Source of the DNA: Meconema thalassinum
Taxonomy: Eukaryota; Arthropoda; Insecta; Orthoptera; Tettigoniidae
DNA: 64,000 nucleotides
Direction: 5' to 3'
Assembly: GCA_946902985.2 (NCBI GenBank)
Contig: OX336393.1
Span: 50,839,348-50,903,347, forward strand
The notes under the pieces are model-generated. The model saw only the letters and a program-made list of their open reading frames with translations. It had not been told where the DNA came from and made no database searches. Each line of letters starts with the position of its first letter. Positions within the stretch are counted from its first letter, which is position 1. Made by a program: the position numbers and the translations under genes. Shown here piece after piece: positions 41,615 through 53,454 of this stretch.

Positions 41615-42080
41615 GACTGAGTTTTTAAGTGGTATTGACCCCAGAATTCAAGACTGTTGTTCAAAGAGGCGGAACAGCCTGGTCATCTACCCCTAAAGGG
41701 CAATTCTGATAATACAGAAAACACTATACAATGATATCTAACGTTTCAATGAAATACTCACTAACTCGTAGTTTCTGAAATCCTCTAGGCAAGTAACTTT
41801 CTGTTCAACTGTCAACACACGCTGCTTAGAGCACGTGACCGAGATTAAAGTGAAGATCACATTTCTTGATTTATAGCACAACCATGCTGCCTTTACGAGC
41901 ACAGATCATCATAAACTATTATATGGAGCTATAACTCGTTTGTAATGGACACGACTACACATGAGCGTTCACTTCCTGCCTCGTTGGTACACAGCAGTGG
42001 CGGCTCGTAACCCAGTCTTATTGTGGTATAACCCAACCCTGTGCAAACCTCATAGAACACAAATAACATATTAATATTAA
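41615..42080. other. Unassigned DNA
   Basis: No recognised gene or repeat. It separates the minisatellite from the first R3 copy. Confidence 0.5.
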
Positions 42081-42734
42081 TTTATGTTCGACCCTGACTA
42101 TTATATGTCTGAAAACTGTATCATAATGATGGTCATTATAACATTATTTTTCATTGTGAAACAGTTTCTCCCACCAATCACAGCTCAAGAAACAGTTGTT
42201 TGACCAATTAGATAAGGATACCTTCGCGCATGCACTCAAAATCCAACATGTCTATATAAATTACCGAAAGTGCATCGTCCATATGTTCGCGTAAATAAAC
42301 TGGTGAATATGAGACAAGAAATAGCACTGTACCTTAATATCCCCATTTCCAATTTCAACACAGCGCTTGTTTTCAAACGACTTCGGTGACATTTTTACTG
42401 AATACTGGTGCACAATCTGAACATATGGCATTGAAGCACACAGAGCGCATGCGTCGGTCGGTCAGAGAGCTTGGAAGTCAGAGATATCCTACCCAGCGCA
42501 GCACCCGATCACAAAATTCTAGTGACAATCTCAACAGATATTTTTGAATATTTATGTTAAAACATATAATAAAGTTATAATTATCGCCGAACATAAACAG
42601 TCGTATGCAACTCGCCTATAATGGTAATTAAAACTACTCGTTTGGAAATTATAAAACTCGCATACGCTCGTTTTATAAACATACTCGTGTCTTAATTATA
42701 GCCATTATAGGCTTGTTGCCTAATGTACTATTAT
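42081..42734 (+). repeat. R3 repeat, copy 1 (no R2 insertion)
   Basis: It aligns with 43233-45440 in the same orientation, starting TTATGTTCG/AAC and ending AATGTACTATTAT. It shares GAAACAGTTTCTCC, TCAAAATCCAACATGTC, ATATGTTCGCGTAAATAAAC and the terminal hairpin. It lacks the R2 insertion and a stretch of about 195 bp present in copy 2, so it serves as the empty-site reference. It could be a local duplication or a dispersed repeat. Confidence 0.75.
42607..42719. repeat. Hairpin element in R3 copy 1
   Basis: GCAACTCGCCTATAATGG at the left pairs with the complement of CCATTATAGGCTTGTTGC at the right, and pairing continues imperfectly inward (about 45-bp arms). It looks MITE-like, or could make a structured RNA. 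Confidence 0.65.
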
Positions 42735-42851
42735 ACAGTTTAAAAAGGTTATATTTCCGCCTGAATCAATACTTTTAATGAAAAAAATATTTAAAAAGTT
42801 GTTATTGGATACGGTAAAAGTTCCAGGTACTAATGAACAAGTTTGGAGATG

Positions 42852-42910
42852 TAAATGTAATTAGGGAATTACCCATCTCATTTAGGTAAAATCGTGTTGA
42901 ACGGCTGAAA
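42852..42910 (+). repeat. Diverged Penelope terminus
   Basis: TTAGGGAATTACCCATCTCA then TTTAGG and ATCGTGTTGAACGGCTGAAA matches the outer end of pseudo-LTR 3 (about 8784-8838) with many changes. No ORF is attached. Confidence 0.6.
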
Positions 42911-43312
42911 CACATCAATGTTTTTCTTTTACCCTATCAACGTTGCACCTTTACAAGTACTGATCTTTGCTTGGAAGAAGATTTTGAACTGAGTTTTGTA
43001 GTCCGAAAACATTGTTCGTGTTACATCATAAACAATGAACTGATGACTCCGTACCAGGCACGGTAATCTTGTGGTAAATATATTCTACCTTGTCGAGTGG
43101 CCGAACATTGAACTATAGCCACTGATCCGGGAGCTGTCTGAGTTCATGCGCCCGCAGAAAAAGTTAAAACAACCCCTACAGCTCCTTTTACACTCCTACT
43201 ACACACCAAATTAGTGCAGTAGTGCAGTTCTTTTATGTTCAACGATGTCGAAATATAAATATTATATGTCAGAAAACTGTATCATAATGCGGGTCATTAA
43301 AGTACCATTTTT

Positions 43313-44660
43313 AGCCTATTTTAATTTATGAAAAAAAAAATAGGCTTATGAGATCACCTTTTGTCCGTGTGTGTGTCTGTGTGTGCGTGTGTGTGTGATA
43401 TGGTGTGTGTCCCCCCTAATTACTTCTAAACGGCTGAAACTCCGTAAGTTCATAGCACTATTCCCGACGACCGTGGCCTTCAAATTTTGTTACGTCTCAC
43501 CAATCCAACATGGTGACTGTGCGAATTATTTTACCAGCATTCAAGATCTCCGAAACTATTACCGATATTACCCTGGAATATTTTACGGTGATAAAGGGAA
43601 CTACTAGAAGTTCACCTATGTGACTTTTGAAAGCCTGGTAACTACAAAACCAACATTGCGATTTAACCAACCAAACGCAATAAAACTTGGTACAGTATAT
43701 GTTTATACACATTATAATGCACCGACATCTAACTTCTTTCAATTGTTTACATAACCTCAACATGGCGGTTGTGCGAAATATTTCACCGGCATTCTATATC
43801 TCTGAAACTATTAGCGGTATCACCCTGAAATTTTGTACGGAGATAAATGGCACTACTGGATGTTCACCTATGAGACTTTCAAAAACCGGTTAACTACAAA
43901 ATGCATAAAGCCGAGCGAAGTTAAAAATTGTTATCAGACCTTTCTCGTGATTTAATGATCCAAACGCAATGAAACTTGGTACAAGAAATGTTTATACACA
44001 TTGTAATGCACTGGTATCTAATTTAGTTCAATTGTTTACATAACCTCCAGATGGCGGCTGTGCGAATTTTAAAATTAAGTTTTTATTTCTTGTGTCGTAA
44101 TCATGCGATCGAAGTGAAGCAAATCTATTACAGCAATCAAACTGAATATTTTAAGGTTTATAGGGGCTATGAACATAAGTTCACCTATAGGACTTTCAAT
44201 AACCTGGTGATCACAAATCCAACATGGCGGCGAAGCGAAGTATAAATATTCACATGGCCGTTTCTCGCAATTTAACCATCCGAGTGCAGTGAAACTTGGT
44301 ACAGTAAATCCTTATACAAATGTTAATCCACTGGCATCTAATTTATTTCCATTGTTTCCATAACCACAAGATGGCAGCTGTGCGAATTTTTAAATTTTCG
44401 TTTTTAATTCCTGTGTCCTAATCATGCGATTGAAGTTTGAATACTACACGTACACAATAATCTTCATGTAACAGTACATAACTCCAAGACCTACATATAT
44501 AAAAATCCAACATGGCGACCATCCGAAATATTTAGTCGGTTCTCAATATCTACGAATCTATTACAGCAATCAAACTGAAATTTTGTATGTTGATAGAGGC
44601 AATTAACATAAGTAGGATATATTAAAATAGGCTGTATAGTTCTTCACGGAACTACTTGTT
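43313..44660 (-). mobile_element. R2 repeat, copy B (inverted)
   Basis: It is the reverse complement of copies A and C, with AGCCTATTTT at 43313 and CTACTTGTT at its right end. YY1-like motifs appear as AACATGGCGG or AAGATGGCAG type cores near 43504, 43651, 43760, 44045, 44220, 44367 and 44510. It is about 150 bp shorter than the others. The R3 flanks define its ends within a run of A/T, with at most 1-3 bp duplicated. Confidence 0.8.
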
Positions 44661-45314
44661 CATTATGAAACAGTTTCTCCAACCAATCAGAGCTAATTCA
44701 TTGACAATTAGGTAAGGATAGCTTCGCACTTGTGCTCAAAATCCAACATGTCGGACATGAATTGCATGATTTGAAAGTTGACAATGTATATTGGATCAAC
44801 CATTGTAGTTACAATCCCAAACACAAAGACAAAATCAGCAGGAACATTTACGGTAACAAGAAAATACTACGACTTATGCAAGAAATGTATGAATCTACGT
44901 CTAGAAGATTGCAACACAGCATCCTTCTATATACAGTAAAATAACGACATGGAAAATGCACCGTCTCATATGTTCGCGTAAATAAACTGGCGAATATAAG
45001 ACAAGAAATAGCCCTGTACTTCAATATCCCCAACTCCAATTTCTACACAGGGCGTTGCATTCAAATGACTTCGGTGACAGTTTGAGTGAATGCTGGTGCA
45101 GATCTACAGGCTACAAACATATGACACTGCCAAGCAGACAGAGCGCATTCGTGGGTCAGAGAACTTGTAAAGCACAGATACCAAACCTAGCGCTTGCACT
45201 CCGATCACTAAATTCAAGTGACTGAATCTTGACAGATATTTATGAATATTTCTGTTAGAACATAAAATAAAATAAAAAAAGGTTATAATTATCGTCGAAC
45301 ATAAACAGTTGTAT

Positions 45315-45426
45315 GCAACTCGCCTATAATGGTAATTAAAGACACTCGTATGGAAATTATGAAACTTGCTACGCTCGTTTTATAAACATACTCGTGTCTT
45401 AATTATTGCCATTATAGGCTCGTTGC
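45315..45426. repeat. Hairpin element in R3 copy 2
   Basis: It is the same hairpin as 42607-42719. Here the arms pair better (AAGACAC.CGTATG on both arms), and changes on the two arms partly compensate. Confidence 0.65.
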
Positions 45427-45440
45427 ATAATGTACTATTA

Positions 45441-46933
45441 TGGTAACTTACAGCAAAAGAAGAACGAAATTGACCAAAAAAAAGTGGTGCTGTGTAGTTC
45501 TTGCGCCGGGCTCTGCAATTGTGAGAATTCTCGGCTTCTCACCATTCTTTGTCGTAGAAGAAGACATCATGGCTGACCTGTCCCTGAGCTTGATTCAGGT
45601 TAGAACCTCAGCGCGTGCTCGCCCCTGAGAATTGACATGGTGAGGATAAACGCTGTGCGTGCATAAAACTTGGCCCTCCTCGGGAGACGTGTCGAGCGCT
45701 GTCACGTACTGCTATGGAGAGTACGTGCCCTAGCTAGGCTAAATAACCGGCAACTTTTGGTCACGACAGCTTCCTTCAGATTTTTATTTCATAATGCTCC
45801 CTCGTGTTTCAGCTGTGATTTGTGTGTGCGGTTGTTTGAGCACAGAGGCGTCTCTGTGGTTTATGAAAATGAATATTTGTTTTTCACATCTCACCGCAAA
45901 TTCACAAGGCTCTGCTTGGCTCGGCTCTGCGGAGGAATTCCAAAGGGTAGAACTTAGGAATTTCAGTCCCAAACTTTAAGGAAGTGCTGAACTCTGTACA
46001 TCACTCTCTCGCATTCTAGAACCGCAGTTCGACTGTTGAACATTATCATTCAAAGAACGACCACCTTCTGTAGCAAAAGACAGCTTAAAGGTTGTATGAC
46101 TGTGCCTGCCATAGATCTTGTGCAATTTCCAGGGTAAGATAGAGATATTTCTAACCACAAACAGCCCCCTACATTTTACTAGTTTTAATTATAACTATTT
46201 CTATCCACTTTTCAAACTATCTCTTTATCTTGAGCTGTCCTTCACCGCTCTCCTCGTATCTCCAATGATTTTAGCAATTGTTTAACTTGTCTTTTTTGGT
46301 ACCGGTACATGTTGAACCTCTTAACGAAAGAGTAGTGTATTATAACAGTAGAATTAATGTTACTAGAATTCCTAATATACTGTATTAGTACCAGAAACAG
46401 AAAAGCACGCAATCTCCTTGTGTCAATAACACTTGATATACCTTCCCTCTTGGAGGTGGAGAGGGAAGTTGCAGAAGCGGGGAGAAGTGAAGGCAATGGC
46501 ACGAAACCGAGCCCGATGCGAACAACAGGACTTAAGTAAGTCATGCCTTCCCTCTTGCCTCACACTAGTCCAGATGTAAGCAGATGGCAGCACACTTATT
46601 TCAAAACGGCAGAGACTCAACAGACGTTTAATACAATGTAAACTTCAATTACTAACACGTTGTGAACCCGGCATACTCGCCAGTGACCTTCACATTCTTA
46701 TGCTCCTGTAAAAAAAATAAAGGTTTACCGTTTTTTAAATCAATTTGAGATAGTTATATCTTTTGGAAATAGGAATATTTGAAATTAAATAAATTTTAAG
46801 TGGGAGCGTGAATGTAATGCGGGCCTTCAAATCGCTAAACTGCCTCTCCTCTCTTCCTCAGAACTTGCAGACACTTCTGTTTCAGTATTACCATCAACAC
46901 GTGTGTATCGTTCTTGTAATCACTTCGTTGTTG
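45441..46933. other. Unassigned DNA, possibly low-copy
   Basis: It is less AT-rich at 45480-45960, with plus-strand frames 45440-45628 and 45670-45957 open (62 and 95 codons). Neither shows a domain I know, and no splice pattern is convincing. No repeat family was recognised. Confidence 0.45.
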
Positions 46934-47012
46934 CCCGTGGTTCATGATCACGAGATTAACTTTCACGTAAAACTATAAACTTCCTTCCTTCCTTCCTTCC
47001 TTCCTTCCTTCG
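46934..47012 (+). mobile_element. SINE-b 3' fragment with (CTTC)n tail
   Basis: CCGTGGTTCATGATCACGAG and ATTAACTTTCACGTAAAACT match the end of the SINE at 1121-1314, and seven or so TTCC units follow. The tRNA-like head is absent (5' truncation). Confidence 0.75.
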
Positions 47013-48735
47013 TTGCTGAAGACAACTTCCTCAAATGTTCCATCCAGCCACGAAACTATCACATTTGTGGATGTATTAAAACTTGTAGGGCCTATAAGTT
47101 GACCGTCAACAGTCGGAGCATTTATTAACATTTCACACTAAACACAAGCATAACACAAAAGTCAATTTATTACAATGTGTGAAATGTGCGTAGAACTGTT
47201 ACTGAACGCTCTGATCACGATCGTACCCAAATTGAAATGGGTGTTGTTCCCCTGAACTGAAAATAATTACATGATATTTACAAATAAAGAATGAGCAATT
47301 AATGAATACTAATCTCATGCAATTAATGGATAAATAAATAATGATTAATGAATACTAATCTCATGTAATTAATGGATAAATAATGATTAACTGATGAATA
47401 CTAATCTTATGCAATTAATGGATAAATAATGATTAATTAATGAATACTAATCTTATGCAATTAATGGACAAATACATAATGATTAATTAATGAATACTAA
47501 GCTCATGTAATTAATGTATAAATAAATAATGATTAATTAATGAATACTAATATTATGCAATTAATGGATAAATAAATAATGATTAATTAATGAATACTAA
47601 CCTCATGTAATTAATGGATAAATAAATAATGATTAATGAATACTAAGCTCATGTAAATAATGGATAAATAATGATTAATTAATGAATACTAATCTTATGC
47701 AATTAATGGATAAATAAATAATGATTAATTAATGAATACTAATCTTATGCAATCAATGGATAACTAAATAATGATTAATTAATGAATACTAAGCTCATGT
47801 AATTAATGGATAAATAATGATTAATTAATGAATACAAATCTCATGCAACTAATGGATAGATAATGATTAATTAATGAATACTAATCTCATGCAATTAATG
47901 GATAAATAATGATTAATTAATGAATAATAATCTCATGCAATTAATGAATAAATAAATAATGATTAATTAATGAATACAATCTCATGCAATTAATGGATAA
48001 ATAATGATTAATTAATGAATACTAATCTTATGCAATTAATGGATAAATAAATAATGACTAATTAATGAATACTAATCTCATGCAATTAATGGATAAATAA
48101 TGATTAATTAATGAATACTAATCACATGCAATTAATGAATAAATAAATAATGATTAATTAATGAATACTAACTTCATGTAATTAATGGATAAATAGTGAT
48201 TAATTAATTAATACTAATCTAATGTAATTAATGAATAAATAAATAATGATTAATTAATGAATACTAATATCATGTAATTAATGGATAAATAATGATTAAT
48301 TAATGAATACTAACCTCATGCAATTAATGAATAAATAAATAATGATTAATTAATGAATACTAACCTCATGTAATTAATCAATAAATAATGATTAATTAAT
48401 GAATACTAAGCTCATGTAATGAATGGATAAATAAATAATGATTAATTAATGAATATAATCTCATGCAATTAATGGATAAATAAATAATGATTAATTAATG
48501 AATACTAACCTCATGTAATTAATGGATAAATAATGATTAATTAATGAATACTAAGCTCATGTAATTAATCAATAAATAAACAATGATTAATATTAATGAT
48601 TACAAATCTCATGTAATTAATTAATAAAAATATTGATTAATTAATGAATACTAATCTGATCTAATTAGTGATTAAATAAATAAATACCAATCTCATTTAA
48701 TATTAATTAATAAATAAATAATGATTAATTAATCA

Positions 48736-51700
48736 ACCTGGGCCCAATATTTGGGTAGCGAGGCTCGGCCTGTCACAAGTCAGGACAAAGGGCGAGTGAT
48801 AGAGTAGTAACACCTCTTTTAAAAAACGTTGGGCCAGCTGACCCGGCTGGTAGTTGCTTGTAAGAGTCCCTTGCTAAGGTTACGGTGAAGATCTCAACGG
48901 CAGCTACAGTGGAGAGGATAATCTTCCGTACAGTGTAGATGGCGGAAGAGGCATCCTAGTGCACAGGATAATTTGAGTAAAAGTTATATGCACCAGTAGG
49001 GGCATATATCGGATAGATAACGTCTGTTCTCCATGTTAGGGGCGGTTATCGACAGCGTCTGTACCTCAGGTTAGGGGCGGCTGAACAAAAAGAGAGAAGG
49101 CAACGGGAAACCACTCTGATTATCTTTTCCCCAGGGTGTGATTATGGATAGAGTTAATCAAGCATCGGCCGCTAGTCCCGGGCAGCCCTTGAGTGGGCAG
49201 AGGGTGCTAAGAAACTCCCGGTTTAAAGAAATGACATCCTACATAAGATTAGCAACATGAAATGTGAGGAGTTTGTTCATGGCTGGAAAGCTTGATACTA
49301 TTAAAGAAATGACAAGATTAAAGATTGATATTCTTGGACTAAGTGAATTACGATGGCCAGGCAGAGGTTTAGGTATCAGGGATGATGGTATTTTGTATTA
49401 CTCTGGCAGTCCTGAAACTGATAAACAGCTCCGTAATGGTGTAGCAATATTTGTGAGGTCAGATATTGCGAAATATGTGATCAATTTTGTTCCAGTATCA
49501 GACCGAATTATGCTCTTACAACTGCATGGTGACCCTTTTCAGGTCAACATAATACAGGTCTACGCTCCAACAGCAGATAAAAATATGATAATGAGATGGA
49601 AATCTTCTACAAAGACTTGAAAAACATCCTGAAAGCCACGAAAAGTGATAATGTAACAATCATATTGGGAGATTTCAATGCAAAGATCGGAAGAGGACAA
49701 CGTGGTGACTTGGTGGGAAATTGGGGACTTGGCGAATCCAATGATCGTGAAAAAAGGTCGTATCTGTTTTGTCAATAAAATGAAATGGTCATCACTAACA
49801 CATGGTACCAACTTCCAAACCGCAGGTTATACTCTTGGATCTCACCAGCTGACAATGTGAATAACACTCCGCAAATAAATCAGATTGATTATATCCTCAT
49901 CAATAAGAGATTCAGAAACTTTATTTAAAAAGTTAGTGCATATCCAAGGGCAGATGCAGGCTCTGATCATAACCCTTTAGTCGCTAATGCTCAAATGAAA
50001 TTAAAAATTTGGCATAAAACCAAACATTCAAGCAGAATAGATCAGAGGAAAATAAAGAACTGCCAAATAAAACATCAACTTGCTAATGATCTCAATAAAG
50101 AATTAGAACAACTAGTATTGAGTAGTCAAGAGGTAGAGAATCAATGGAAGGAATTAAAAACCACTATACAGACAGTATGTAAAAAAAAACGTCTGCAGCC
50201 AGACACTAGGACAACGAAGAAGAAATGGATGACAGAGCACTTCCTGGATTTGATGGAAGAACGAAGGAAACTTAAATCCAATAGGGATCAATATAGGCTA
50301 GACATATTCATTCACAAATTATAAGAGAAATGAGGAAAGCTAAACAAGTTTGGATGAGTGAAAATTGTAAAATAATAGAGAATCTTTAAGGAAAACATGA
50401 TACTTTTAATATGCATAAAGTCATCAAGGAAGTAACTGAGAACTTCAGACGAAAGATGCCCCTCATTTTAGAAGATAACTTAGGTAAACCTATTATCATC
50501 TTGATAAAGTCAAAGCATGGGAAAAATATGTTGCAGACCTCTTTTTTGATCATCGACCACCAGTCAATGTCAATAATGAATACACAGATGGGCCAATATT
50601 TTTGAAATCGGAAGTAACTCTTGCAATAAATCAAATAAAAGTTGGAAAAGCTTTGGGCCCTGATGAAATTTCAGCTGACGTTATCAAACTTATAAATGAA
50701 AAACAAATTGATAAGATAGTAGACCTCTTTAATAACAAATATAACTCTGGTGAAATACCACAAGACTGGCTATTATCTACATTCATTCCTGTACCAAAAC
50801 AATCAACTACAGAAAGTTGCAAAGAATATTGTCTCATCAGCCTTCTGAGTCAAACCCGGCCGAAGTTGTCGGATTTTAAGAGCGTTAAAAATTCCTCAGT
50901 ATGCCTTCCTTCGGAGGGGAAGTAAAGCCGGCGATCCCATGTCATAGATTTATGGCATGTTAAATAACCTTCCACTAATTACACCTGTGTGAAGCTAAAT
51001 TAACTTAAAAATGTAAACAACGCTCAGGTTCCTACGTTCGTAGCCAGGAGCCGAATTCGGTAGCGTCTAGTAGCCAAGTTCTGACTAGTAGCTGTTGACG
51101 GTGGCGTTTGTCGGCAAAAGTAGGAACTACTTGAAAAATTCTAAGTATGCAGTCCTTAACTGAATTAAGAAACAGATACACACACTAATACAGTCATCAC
51201 AATTAACACTGGTTATCAGACAGTTTCTACACACACCCAAAGTACACGGGGCTACATGACCACGTTGTCGCAGCCTCTAAACTGAGGAACCAACCAACCA
51301 ATCACTTGCTGAAAGCCTTCTTGAGAATTATACATGGTCGATTAAGAAATAAATTGGAGATACCCAGTTTGGATTTCGAAATTGTTATGGAAATCGTGAG
51401 GCTCTTTTTGGACTAACAACTTTACTCCAAGAATGCTGGGACCAACAGAAAGATGTATACGACTGTTTCATTGATTATGAAAAAGCATTTGATAGAGTTA
51501 AATATGCTGAGCTCATAAAAATACTTCAACGAATTTGAATCGATGGTAAAGATATAAGAATGATCGAAAACCTAGATTGGCATCAGAAAGCTGTGGTTAA
51601 TATTGATGATGATGTATCACATTCTCTGGACATCAGACGAGGTGTACGACAAGGCTGTATTTTATCCCCATTATTATTCAACATCTATTTGGGAGCTATT

Positions 51701-52547
51701 TTACTGGCAGTAGAACATACAGAAGTGGGAATCAAGGTCAATGGGGAATTAATACGCACACTTAGATATGCTGATGGCACAGAACTTCTTGCCAGTAGTA
51801 TTGATAGCCTACAAATGTATATTGCTAAGCTTAATATAGTTGGAGAAGAAATGGGTCTGACGATCAACACCAAGAAAACAAAACTTATGGTTTTCAGTCG
51901 AAGAAGAGAGAAAGTAATTCTGTCACTGAAAGGACAACTAATCCAACAAGTTGATAAATGTAAGTACCTTGGTTGTTGGAGGATTTGAATCCAGACCTTG
52001 AAATTAAGACCCGTATAGAAATGGCAAGATCAACTTTTAAGAAACTGAGACCTTTATTATGCGGTGATGCCTTAATTTTAAAACTAAGGCAGCGTATTGT
52101 AAAATGTTTTGTTTGGTCCATTTTGCTTTATGGAGTGCAAGCCTGGACTATGAAATCGTCCATCATTAAGAGGCTCAAAGCTCTGGAAATGTGGCTTCAT
52201 GGAAGGAAGCTGAAAGTCTCTTGGATAGATCATGTCCCTAATGACCAGGTACTGCAGAGGGCAAATTCTCAACGAGAGCTACTGACCCCCATCAAATGCA
52301 GGAAACTTGCATGTGTTACGTGGTTAAAAATATACAATATTACATCTTATTTTAAAAGGCAAAATTGATGGGCAACGAAGAGCGGGAAGGAAAAGGATGT
52401 CTTGCCTTCGGAACCTTCAAGATTGGACTGGAACAAGATCTGTTGAACAGCTCTACCGCTCTGCTGAAGATAGACAAACACTATCCACATTGACTGGGCA
52501 GGGCACATAGAAGAAGAAGATGATGATGAAGAAGAAGAAGAAGAAGA
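48736..52547 (+). mobile_element. LINE-d, near full length, decayed, inserted in the array
   Basis: A 5' UTR (48736-49260) is followed by an EEP endonuclease with TWNVRSL (Trp codon now TGA at 49258-49260) and LSELRWPG (catalytic Glu). A frameshift leads to IILGDFNAKIGRG at about 49660, then QIDYILIN and SDHNPLV. The RT has VGKALGPDEISADVIKL, DCFIDYEKAFDRVKY (catalytic Asp), RQGCILSPLLFNIYL and LRYADGTELL (YADD to YADG). The C-terminus has LYGVQAWTMKS and QDWTGTRSVEQLYRSAEDR, then a GAAGAA tail (52520-52547). It is of the type often labelled craniofacial-development-protein-2-like in insects, an RTE-like LINE. The copy is dead. Confidence 0.88.
50853..51300 (+). mobile_element. SINE-a inserted in LINE-d reverse transcriptase
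   Basis: It interrupts LINE-d between ISLLS and the downstream AFLRIIHGRLRNKLE. It begins in the tRNA-like head at box B (TCAAACCCGG, head truncated) and ends with CCAACCAACCAA at 51289-51300. Only about TCA is duplicated at the junctions. Confidence 0.85.
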
Positions 52548-52608
52548 ATGAATACTAATCTCATGTAATTAATGAATAAATAAATAATGATTAATAAATG
52601 ATTACTGT

Positions 52609-52941
52609 AAGCCTCCGTGGCTTAGACGGCAGCACGCCGGCCTCTCACCGCTGGGTCCGTGATTCAAATCCCGGTCACTCCATGTGAGATCTGTGCTGGA
52701 CAAAACGGAGGCAGACAGGTTTTTCTCCGGGTACTCCGGTTTTCCCTGTCACAATTTCATTCCAGCAACACTCCCCACTATCATTTCATTTCATCTGTCA
52801 TTCATTTAATCATTGCCCCAGAGGAGTGCGTCAGGCCTCGGCAGCCGGCACAGTTCATATCCTCGCCGCTAGATGGGGGCTTCATTCATTCCATTCCTGA
52901 CCCGGTCGGAGACTGGAAGCAGGTTGTGAATTTTCATTTTC
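52609..52941 (+). mobile_element. SINE-c inserted in the array
   Basis: Head GCCTCCGTGGCTTAGACGGC, box B region TGATTCAAATCCCGGTCACT, body and TTTTCATTTTC tail. The flanks AAATGATTACT and AAATGATTGCT differ by one base; because they are array sequence, the TSD is uncertain. Confidence 0.87.
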
Positions 52942-53119
52942 AAATGATTGCTAATATCATGTAATTAATTAATAAATAAATAATGATTAATAAATGATTA
53001 CTAATATCATGTAATTAATGAATAAATAAATAATGATTAATTATTGATTACTAATATCATGTAATTAATGAATAAATAATGATTAATTAATGAATACTAA
53101 TTTCATGTAATTAATGAAT

Positions 53120-53454
53120 GAAAATGAAAATCCACAACCTGTTTCCAGTCTCCGACCGGGTCAGGAATGGAATGAATGAAGCCCCTATCTAGCGGCGAGG
53201 ATATGAACTGTGCCGGCTGCCGAGGCCTGACGCACTCCTCTGGGGCAATGATTAAATGAATGACAGATGAAATGAAATGATAGTGGAGAGTGTTGCTGGA
53301 ATGAAATTTTGACAGGGAAAACCGGAGTACCCGGAGAAAAACCTGTCTGCCTCCGTTCAGTCCAGCACAGATCTCACATGGAGTGACCGGGATTTGAACC
53401 ACGGACTCAGCGGTGAGAGGCCGGCATGCTGCCGCCTAAGCCACGGAGGCTTTC
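53120..53454 (-). mobile_element. SINE-c inserted in the array, inverted
   Basis: It is the reverse complement of 52609-52941, with GAAAATGAAAAT at the left and CCACGGAGGC at the right. TAATTAATGAAT flanks it at 53108-53119 and 53455-53466, which also matches the array unit. Confidence 0.87.

Larger units (their letters stand above)
43233..45440 (+). repeat. R3 repeat, copy 2, with R2 inserted
   Basis: The same repeat as 42081-42734. R2 copy B (43313-44660) interrupts it inside the sequence that reads ATTATTTTTCATTGTGAAAC in copy 1. An extra stretch of about 195 bp (44752-44945) has no match in copy 1. 44732-44944 is open for 70 codons with no recognised domain. Confidence 0.75.
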
